Assembly: GCA_018857735.1 (NCBI GenBank)
Contig: JABMCL010002919.1
Span: 690,001 to 754,000 of the forward strand
Direction of reading: 5' to 3'
Origin: Alviniconcha marisindica
Taxonomy: Eukaryota > Mollusca > Gastropoda > Provannidae
Length of the DNA stretch: 64,000 nt
The notes below the pieces were generated by a model. The model was not told where the DNA came from, did not search any database, and worked only from the letters and a program-made list of their open reading frames with translations. This document shows positions 26,501 to 37,900 of the stretch, piece by piece (within the stretch, counting starts at the first letter, position 1; each line of letters starts with the position of its first letter). The position numbers and the translations under genes were made by a program.

Positions 26501-29500
26501 CAAGTTTGTCCTTCTTGAGCATGGGGAAGAGTTCCAGGGCCTTGTTCTTGGACAGAACATATGACGGCTTCAGCACTTGACGGCCAGCGACAATGTCGTA
26601 CATTTTGATTCCTGCCCAGTAGTAGGGCAGCTGCCACCATCTGATGACACATGGAACAGATATAAGTATCTATATGCAGGCAAGTAAGTAAGTTGGTGTT
26701 TTATGCTCAGTCAACCAGTGCAGTTATATCAGGGCGATATGTATGCATGCACCCATTCTACTAATGATACTGTAATTGATAGTCAATGTTTTGAGATACA
26801 AAAAATGTCCAACAATACGATATATATGCATGTACCCATTCTACTAAGTAATGATACTGTAACTGATCAAGTCAATGTTTTTAGATTTAAAAAAATGTCC
26901 AGCAATACTAAAAATATTTTAGACACATACAAGAGAGAATGCTCAGGTGACTTGCATGCAAAGGGTTTGTGATTTGGTTTGTTCCAGTTATACTATAGCA
27001 CAGACCCTTGACATGCAGATGGTAGGTCAGAGTGAAATACATATTCCCCACGCTGTGGGTTTCTGAGGACCCATCCCTGTCTAATTTGGTGTTACTGTGC
27101 ATGTGTGTGTGTGTGAGGGCATGCGTGCTGCTTTGTGTGCATGCATGGGTGAGCATGCATGTGTGTGTTTGTGAGCATGTGTGCATGTGTGTGTCTGGGC
27201 TGTACATTCCCTGCTGTGTGGTGCAGTTTGTGTCATAAACGTTCCGCCCCTTCACACAGTTATTGCACAGCAGGAGGCTGGTCACATCTGCTGGCTTCTG
27301 CATTGGGTGTGCATTGATTGATTGATGATCGCTTATATAGCGCTGTTCTCCGCTCTCTTGAGCAGACTCACTGCGCTCGCATGCAATTCTACATGAGTGA
27401 CTAGCTTTCTATAGTGCGTTTTTTTGAATATCCACTGAAGTGGTGTACTTACAGCGCTGGCATGGGAAAGAGGGGGGGGGGGGGGGGTAGGGACAGAGAG
27501 ATCACAGGACCTACAGCAGGAGGCCTAGCATCTTAGTACCCTTTACACACACCTTAGAACAGTAACAACAACAAAAAAAGCCTTTAAAAGGGTCCTCACA
27601 GACCCCGGGACAATTTAACAGTGCACTTCAAAGCAAAGTGCTGTGAATGTACACCCACTCATTCAAGGTAAAACATTCAAACGGGAGAAATTTTAACATG
27701 TTTTTAGTCGTTCATCCTTTTCTGATGCATGATCAACGCAATTCATTCCTGAAACCAAAGCATAAACCTGAAGCAAAACTGATTATTTTGCAAGTTTTTG
27801 ATGACCCTGAGACTGAGAGTGTGACCTGAAAATGGGGTACATCACTAGAAGCAGAAGTGGCATGAACAGGCAGCACTCAATACATGCCGCCATCATACAT
27901 AGTTTGGTATCTATCACATGGATATAATGTCTGAGAAAATAAAGTTGAAGCTTTTGCCACACCCACACACTTGGCAGGCTGGCTGGCTGGGCAAACTAGC
28001 ATTCATTGTTACACAGACCCACATTTCTATCATTGGCGGGAGCGGCCACAAGTATCATTTTTGTTGCGACAAAACTTTTGTTGCGACAAACATGTGTTTG
28101 TGGCAACAATACATGTCTTTTGTCGTGACAAACAAAACTTTTGTCCTGACAAAATTATGTTTGGTGCGACAAAATATTTTTGTTGCGTCACGACAAACGT
28201 GTTTGTCGCGACAAAGTTTTGTCATGACAAAAATGATACTTGTGGCAGCTCCTGCCAATGATACATTTCCAGGCAGGTCAAAAACAAAAACAAACAAAAA
28301 CACAGGCCTCCATCTCCACAAACACCCTCCAACTCAGCTTCATCCTAATATTGGTGTCACGTACAGCTTCACTGGTCAGTCAAAGTTAAAGATGCTCACT
28401 TGTAAACTGGAAGCATGATTGGGAACGGAGTTGCAAGGTGTGGTGCGATGCTCAGCAAGTTGGCTCTTTCTGTCAAGGCTTCTTTCACCATCCGGTACTG
28501 CATGCAATCAAACCCCATGCATGAGATCAAACTTTGCACTGAACAAAGCAAAGGTCAAACTGACATGACAGGAAATGCTAACTGCACTGGCTGAATTAAT
28601 CTGAAACTATCTGAGGTGTAACAACAGTTATACAAATGATTTATGTTATTCATAAAAATCTTAAATAATACAAAAAGAGCATAAGAGCAAACATTTAACA
28701 TTCTGATGACTCACATTCAAAACTGGGCACTCCAACATTTAATTAAAACATTGGGTTCTCCAATGCTTGAGTGAAGATGGGCCAAAGGAAAAACAAAGCT
28801 AAAACTAAAAGCTAACTGAGGCTATCATTGTGCAAAGTCTGAAAGCTTTTGAGTTTAACACTGCAACACCCACAGAAGTGAAAGCTAAAACAACTCATGT
28901 TCAAAGGATTTGTTGGGAAACACAGAACCATGCCGTTGTGGCTATGTAGTTTAGAGAGAAGTGCATGGTCCAAAATCATGGGTTTGGATGACCCATACAA
29001 TCAAAAATTAATTATTGCCGACTACATCCTAAACAGATGGATAGTGTAATTGAAGGAAAGTACCATAAGGCTAATGCACAGTCAACTGCATTCATCGCCT
29101 ATAAGCCATAGCTTGTTGATGAGCACATAATGATTTTTTTGTATCTTTATTTTGTCTCGAATAAAAAAATTGTTAAACCAACTGCATTTGTAGAACATTC
29201 AGAGAGGTAAGAAATAATTTTTACATTCCAAATTACTGTTATTTTCATCAGCAGTGGGGAAAAAAACTAAAGAGAATCACAAATACTTTCGAGACTATTA
29301 GCAGCAGCATTCAAATTGGAAAATACAACTATTTCAAGTTACTGTCTTGCTTAAATAAACTCAACAGTCACAGCAGAATTGGTCTTTGTTTAAAGACACT
29401 GATTACAAAATCACCCAAAACCCACAGAACCTTGCAGATACACGAGAAAATTATAACCACAAACGCCCAGTTACCTTCCTTATGAATCATACATGTTTAC

Positions 29501-32500
29501 TTTTAAGTTTTCTTTAGCACACATGTTTTAGGGCAAAGCTTTGCGTGCATATCACAACAATGCCATACATAAACGATGTCACGAACCCTCTCTCATACAT
29601 AATAAATGTACATAATAAATGAAGTTCTGACCCCTCTTTCTCCATGTCTCTAATTTCCCCAGTCACTCTTTCATGCATGCATATACATGAATTTTGACCA
29701 TGCAGTAAAAGCAATTTTAAAAAAATCACTCTTTTTGCACATAGCTCACGGATTTGCCTATCTGTATGCAACAGTCACACATCTTTTGAACTCCTGTTGT
29801 GACCCTGAAATCTGACAAAGGTGAACAAAATGGCGCAAAGTTTTTGCCATGTCTAACACTGATAAGTGATAGTTACATAAACTTGCCATTTTGAGGTCAG
29901 TTAACAAAAGAAACACTGTCAAGGATCAGTGTGCTAACCTGCTCAATATCAAGGTTAAACACAGCCTTCTGTAAATAGCGCACACCGCCATGGATGAGCT
30001 TCGTGCTGCGACTGCTGGTTCCAGAGGCAAAGTCAAATTTCTCCACCAGGCCAGTCTTCAGCCCTGTACAAACCACACATCCATGTGCATGCACACACAC
30101 ACACACACACGTACACAGACACACACACACACTTTTAACTGAACATCAAACAGATCCCAATCCTTTATTAACTCTTTCAAGGCTTTCCACGTCTTACGAT
30201 GCGGAACTTAGCAGTGCACTTGACAATGACCTGCATCTTCGGACGCAGTAAGAATGAAACATTTTTAACGGTCTAAGTGAGTGTCGCATTGATTGGAGGC
30301 AATTATGTTACACTAACTGCATCAATTTCGGACACTTTCAGTAATCCCCCTTAGTCCAGTGGAGTATTCCTTTGTCTGTTTTGGCATTTGTGACACGTGT
30401 GTCAGACTGACGAAAGATGTACGTTTCAAAATAGCGGCGCGCAGAGTGAACATGCTTTACTTGACGAGGGAAGCTGTGGAATTAGCACGGAATGAGGGCT
30501 CAGATCTAGAAGATTTTTCAGACAGTGGTTCTGAAGAGAACATTGTTGATTCTGGCGAGGAGTTTGTGCCAGTAGATCTTGAGGCGGACTTGAGTGACAG
30601 CGATAATAACAATTTCATTTTCATCATTGGGATCCGTGCAACCAGTAGAATAAAACTCTTTTTTTTACTGTGGATAGTTCCTGCTTTGCTGTTGCAACAG
30701 AGAAAGGTATCTGATATGACTCTATGGATCATTTATCTGACAAGTACACATCCTAAACTTTCTAAAAATGTATGTATCTTATTATTCCTAGTAGTTTATT
30801 TACTACGATTTGTTTTTACACAGGAAAAAACAGTGCATCGACAGGAGCTGAGAGCATCATTTTGTGGCGTCTTGAATGAGTTACACACACTTTTAACTGA
30901 ACATCAAACAGACCCCAATCCTTTATTAAATGTGGCATAGTGGTTAATGCAGCTTATAATATAAAGCTTGACCCAAACCAGGGTGCGCTGCCTATACTGA
31001 CGACTGTGATAACCTGGAAATCACAGCGAATGTATCCAAATCAAAGAGATGGCTGTTGTCAATCTTTAACACTAGCTATGACACTGAAAGTAGACCTCAC
31101 AGCATCATTCCTTGACATGTACTTTTTATATTATCACAGTACAAGAACTGATCTTTTAAATATATAGGTCTTAATTATCTGAACACAATATAGCAGCACC
31201 ACACATGCAATATGCAAGCCTTGCTAAAGTAACAGCAGGTCTATCACAAACATAATTCACCAGTTTTACAGAATCAGTGAATGTACTGAGCATTTCACTG
31301 TAATGACACACGGAAAATGCATGTTTTCTCACTATCTTGGTTTCTTTCAGCAAGTTGAAATGACCTCCAACTTACACATTAGTTGTTAAAAATCTGATCT
31401 CTCTTGTTCATAAAAAAGAAACAAAGAAAAAAGAAGAAGCCCAAACCAAGATTTTTAGAAAGCTGACATTACTTACAACTTTCACATTAATTGTTAAAAA
31501 TCAGATCTTTCATCAGATAGAAACATACCAAACCCCCCACCATAATATAACAGCAACTGGAAGTAGTTTAAACTGGCCAACATTAATACTACTAATACTA
31601 GCCAAACTATTTCCAAGCCACATCAAGACGGAAATCATTCATGTAACACTATATTCAATTTCAAGATCTATACACAATGAGTTCATTGCAGATGAAACTG
31701 ACAAGAACCCACCTCTGGTGACAGAATCAAGTGCAACCCCAGTACCAGTGGCACCACCCCCGATGACCAAGACGTCAAACTCGTCCTCCTCCAGGGATTG
31801 TAAGATGTCTTGCCGTGCTGGTAGAGGGTTGAACATTTGTCTCCGTTGATCTTCAAAGGCTTTCAAACTGCCACTTGGCTGCAAAAACAAACAACAAAAG
31901 TGGCACCCTGTTAAAAAATACTCATTCCTTGGGTTTGTCTCAATACTTGTGACATATTTGGGTGGGTGGGTGGTATCAAATAACATATTTGTGTGGGTGG
32001 GTGGGTGGGTGGGTGGTATCAAATAACATATTTGGGTGGGTGGGTGGGTGGTATCAAATAACATATTTGGGTGGGTGGGTGGTATCAAATAACATATTGG
32101 GTGGGTGGTGGGTGGTATCAAATAACATATTTGGGTGGGTGGGTGGTGTCAAATAACAATGTCGTGAAACAGATTGCCTGAATGATATCACTGCAAAGTT
32201 GGTCAGTTCATGCAGACAGTGATGTTGACAGAAGCATTCAACAACCATCACACCTGTAGCTGTTACACAAAGGGGTGGGGGTGGAGGGGGTAGGGCAGGC
32301 AGCTGTCAACCACACAGGGTCATCTCAGGATGATCTAACTTAGGATGATTAATACACATTATAAACCTCTTCATACTTGTTAAATTATACTCATCAAATC
32401 TAAAAAACACACAGTCCAAACACATTTTTTCTTTTTTTAACACATACTAATTATTACGTATTCATAAACCACAAACACAAATTTGGGTAGAGTTTTTAGC

Positions 32501-33075
32501 CCCTTTCACGGGCACCCAACATGGGAAACCTACATCAACCGGTTGGGAATAAGCACAGGGTCAACTATTTTATTCTGTGGACCAACAAAGGATACCACGT
32601 TAGCTAAAACCTATGCAGTTCAAAAGAAGAGGATCTCAACAACAACAAACTGAAGGTGAATGGACTGGGAAAGCAGAAAGTAGGACGCAGAAGAAATTCC
32701 TGGCAGTGGGAGAAGCAAGCATGGCTATTCTGACCTACTTCAGGCTTTAACAGGAGAACATTTGTCAGCTGTGGGTTCTCAACAAAGGTGACCTTAATTT
32801 CTGCATCTGCAGTACCTTGGGCTGTGGTATATTTTAGGCATGTCATAGATGATGTTACACATCTCTTTATGATAATGACAGAAAAGAATGAAACTCAAAA
32901 CAAACTGCAACATGCCTGGAAACAACCAATGTCAATTAACGAATAAGAAAAACCAAAGAATGAATAACATAAAAGAAAAGACTCATTAATAATAAGTTCA
33001 GTAACATCTTTAGTACATGTACAGACATATATACAGCAACACATGCATACACACACACACACACACACACGCACG

Positions 33076-33109
<34 letters not shown>

Positions 33110-33488
33110 TCCATCTAATTGTTAGAGAAGTCATAATCTGACTTGATACAATATGGTGTTACTCTTCTCTAAGATTTGATAATAGAGGGGCTGTGTACAC
33201 TTGCAACAATTTCTGCTCTGAGCTCAGGCTGAGCACAGGAGTGTGCATAAATTTACACACGGCCATTCTGGGATGGATGCAAGCCACGTACACTATACTC
33301 AGCTAATATAAGTCAGCTTCCAGTCTCTCTCTCTCTCTCCTTAAAAAATAAAATAAAAAAAATCTCTCCATTTTTCACTTATTCAGTAGATTAGCAAGGA
33401 CTAGTTGTTAGACAGGCCTAAATGAACCTAAACTACAATCCTTGGAAAATAAAGTTTTTGAGTTTGAGTTCTTTCTCTATGTATGTAT

Positions 33489-33532
<44 letters not shown>

Positions 33533-34935
33533 GTCATATGCTGTCTGGAGTACATAGAGCTTTGTGGATCTGGAAGTATATATATATATAGCACTTAGCA
33601 GACAGATGACACCTTTGCTTCAAGTCTGGTTCAGACTGCATTAGGTCCAGACTGCATTATATACATATATGCATGCTGCAACCCATGCCCAAGCTGAGCC
33701 AAAGTAAACATGGGCCCAGACCAGGCTGTGGAATAAAATGGACCTGCTGATGACCGCAGAAACGTCTAGCTATCCATCTGGATTACCACTGATTGATCCT
33801 TACGTGGGCATAGGGTATATATTTATATCTATATCTAAATATATACATATATATATATATATATTGCTCATGCCAGTCAAAACCATTTCAAGTCTACACA
33901 ATTCAACAAACTGAAATTGTCGCAAAGAAAGAAGAAAATGAAACCAAACAATGCAGACCTTCTCCTGCAGGCTCTAGAAGACATGAATGGAAAATATCCA
34001 GGTATTGCACAGTACAAAAACTGTTGCTCTTTTCTTTTCCTGTTTTTCTTCTGCCCCCCCCCCCCCCCCCCCCCCACTCCATTTTGGGGGGTTTGTTTTG
34101 TTGTTGTTGTTGTTGCTGGTTTGCAATTGATTCAGGTCAAAATTCATGACTTCAACACTCTTCTCATCCATTAAATTGGTTCAAACTTCAATCAGTCAGT
34201 ATTCTGTGATGGAGGGGCATGTGAATCATTAAGAGGTATGTTCTGCTCGTGAATGTATAACTGCAGGTTATCGCCTAAGCATGGACTGGATCAGGTTGTG
34301 AATCACTTGAGCTGGGATGGCCACCCACTCCTCCTGGAGAGTCTGGAACAGCTCAGGCACATCTGCAGGGGAAGTGGGGTCACCTCTAGTACTGCATGTC
34401 CACGAATAGACGCCCTGAATGCACAGTGTCAGTGATATATGTTGCTGTAATCCTGCAGCTACATGCAATCCCACTTCTGGCTGCCCCTGGCACTGTGTTT
34501 CAACACGACACTACCAGACCACTACACCACAGTTCTTCACCAGCAACGTCAAAACTCTTTCCTAGCTCTTTCCCCAGGTTTCAACCCAGTCTGGCAATCA
34601 AACACATCTGGGAGGAGTTGGATGGATGTGTTCAAGGCAGAGTGAATGCTCCTGCAAAAATATGCGAGCTTTTCCAGGCACTTCAGGAGGAGTGGATGAC
34701 CATCCCAGTGCAGGTGATTCACAGCCGGATCCAGTCCATGTCTAGATGTCCAACAGTTGCTAATTCTCAAAGAAGACATACCCCTAATGACCTGCATGCT
34801 CCCTAGTCACAAAAGACTGATTAAATGACTGGACAAGAAGAATGCTGAAACCATGAACTTTGACCTGAACCAACTGCAAAATTAAATTTGATAAACTTGA
34901 TCGTGTTTTTTTCTTCTTCTTGTGTGTGTGTGTGT

Positions 34936-34984
<49 letters not shown>

Positions 34985-37900
34985 CTTTTTAATTTTGTAA
35001 CATCAATTATGTTCTAAAACAACCCAATTAGGCATTTCTGTTTTTGAACAGTATAAAAGCATTCATATTAATATGACTACTAATGTAGTGTGAATTGTAC
35101 ACTCTCCCCTCCTATACATTGGTTATGATGCCTTAGTCTTATGCTTGTAATAGCAACATCAAACTTCTGGGGAACATGCATGTTCTGTATAACAACTTGC
35201 AGGCATCATACAGACCACTACATCAAGAAAGTTGATTGTGAAATTAAGATCTCCCACCCCCACCCCTGCCACCACCATCCTGCAATGCAATGAGTAGCAC
35301 TCATCTGGTCATCCTTATGCTAGAAATATTTAGTTTTTAGTTTTGGGCACTTGGGTCAGGGAGGGTGATGACTGAGGGAGAGCCAAAACTTTTTCTGGTG
35401 CCAGAATGTTTGGTCTCTAGACTAGTCTAGTCTATTGAGCTCTATGCAACGGACCAAAATAAAAGATAAATTGGTAAAACTACCATTTGAAGGTAATATT
35501 CCAATAACAGAATTTTGTAGAACTTTGTTTTAATCTTTTTTTTTTAATCCCTGAATTATGCCCTTCATTGTTTAAATTTGATACTAGTGACAACCATGGA
35601 GATTATACCAGCATGTCTTTCAGAGGTCCACACTCACCTGCTCACAAACGCGCTGCTCACAAACGCGTTGGTCACAAACACACTGGTCACAAATGCGCTT
35701 GTCAACAGTAACCCTTTCGGCCATTCTGGCATATGAATGCTCAACATCCTGAGTTTAAGTGCACGACAACAGATTATTACCAATGCATTCACAAAAAGGC
35801 ATACCAGCATACACAATCTAAAATGACAGTGATAACATTTTGACTAATGTAACATCCAGTGTAAATGTCATTTAAAACAAACACAACTCACCTGATTCAT
35901 ATTCAGAAAGAAAAGAAAAAAGAAAAACGAAGAAGAAGGGGAAGAAAAAAACCCACCTTTCCTAGCAAGATCTTGAAAATGGACCAAGATAACATGCGTG
36001 AACCTCAGTCAATATACGTTTTATTCATACTGCATTTCAAAGACCTGATTTGTATTAATTTAAAGGGGACCCCAAAGTGAAGACCCATGATGGAGCTTAT
36101 CAATAACAATGACATAAGAAGCAGACCAACTGCAGTTCTTCGGTCAATTTATGGTCTAGTTATTAAAAACTGAGGTTTCTGAAAGCTGTAAAAATGTGGC
36201 TGTAGGGGCTGCCATTTTGTGTCTGGGTCCTTGATGTCATAAACAAGGCTGGCATGTGTGGCACAGGTGTCTGTTAGTATTGCTTTATGTGCCACACATT
36301 TCCCAGTCTTCACTGTGCCAAAAGAAGCTTAAATCTGAAGTAGAATAAGTTTACTTCTTACAGGTTCTCCGGCCAACTTGCAGCTTAGTAAACATGGTGC
36401 TTAACGTCCACAGAAAACATAAGGCTTATTAGGGATGGGGAGAAGGGGAGGGAAGGGGGTATGGAGGTGGGGGAAGAGGGAGATTATATACCTATCACTA
36501 CACTGCCACCACCAGAATGATTCCTGCATGAAGATGGGCAGTGATGAGAGCCATTTTAATGTTTCAGTAGGAAGTGATGGACAAAGTCACAAGACAGTGT
36601 CCACAAATCACAACCTTTCTGAAGAGAAAGGAGAGCTGAAGCGGTATCAAACCGATGTCTTTCCGCTTACCAGCCTAACGCCTTAGCCTGGAGTCTCCTT
36701 TAAGGCCGGATACGGTAGTGCAAATTTGACCCAAAAAGTTTTTTGTCACTTTTTTTTTTCCAACACATACGTACTCTTTGACACCTATTAAACACATTTT
36801 CAGCCATGATTTGCATGAAAATTGTTTTTAATGCCTTCAAATGTGCCAATAAAGAGTGCTTATCAAAGTTTGTCGCGTTGTTTTGAATTTATTTTGGGAG
36901 AAAAGCACATTGTTTGACCCTTGACGACAGCCCGATGTCGAGCGAAAAGTAGGTCAAGTTTGGTATCGTTGGAGAGGTCGACCTCTCTTCTTTGTTCCAA
37001 GTTCCACGTCATAATCGCCGAGACCGACCATAAATAGATTTCCCGCCACTGCCGACCCTTGATTTTCAACGGAAATATCCTTATTTGGAGTAGTGACTAG
37101 CATGACATCATTGGATTTTGAAATCGACCAATCAGAAATCAGAACCAACACTCCGGCCACGCTCGGCTATACTCGGCCTTCCCACAATGCACTGCACTTG
37201 ATTTCCGTTTTGTTGATAATTTGTCAACAAATCTGACGAGCTCAATCGATTCACGAAGTATTTCTGCAAATATTCCCTAAAGTTACACTTTTTTCCCGAA
37301 ACTGTGTATTGCCATCAATACCAGAGATGCCACGGAAGCAAAATAAGCGGACTCATGACACAATGCTTTTGTGTCGAACGGCTAAAGCTGAGAAGAAAGT
37401 GAGGGTGAATGATCGTGAAGACGCTGTGTGAACCGAAAGTGGTGGGTGCCTCTCGAAAAAGAAATTGAGATGATGGAAGCTGCAGATCGTGTTGCAGATG
37501 GAACTGAACAATCTTGGATTATTGCTCGTGTGTTCCAGTTGACTTGTTTGCTGACTGATGTTTCGTGCCCTACTTGTGGAGAAACCGGACTGTACATTTC
37601 AGTGTGTGAGGGATCGGATCAGAGGGCTGGATTCGCATCAAAGCTTGCTTTGAATTGCGATCTTTGCGAGTACAATAAATTTGAAATGTCTCCACGAACG
37701 CAGTTCAGTGACAAGAAGAACGTAGCGTATGAAGTCAACCCAAGAATGGTTGTGTTTAGCCACGAAAGCAGTATTGGAGACAATCAAGTGATCATGGTGC
37801 TGGGAATACAAGCACATGGTGATGACGACTTTGTTCCATCGTTTTCTGTTAAATTACTTTTTGTTGCATATTTTCAACTTAAAATTCCTAAGGCTCTGGT

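Noticed and set aside
28028..28263. CRISPR-like array
   Set aside because: Regular palindromes, but no spacers of constant length, terminal inverted repeats with a target duplication, and a eukaryotic intron context. A transposon explains it better.
28055..28418. Frames of 88-166 codons in both directions
   Set aside because: They translate the palindromic MITE (repeated Cys-Asp-Lys and Phe-Val-Ala-Thr words).
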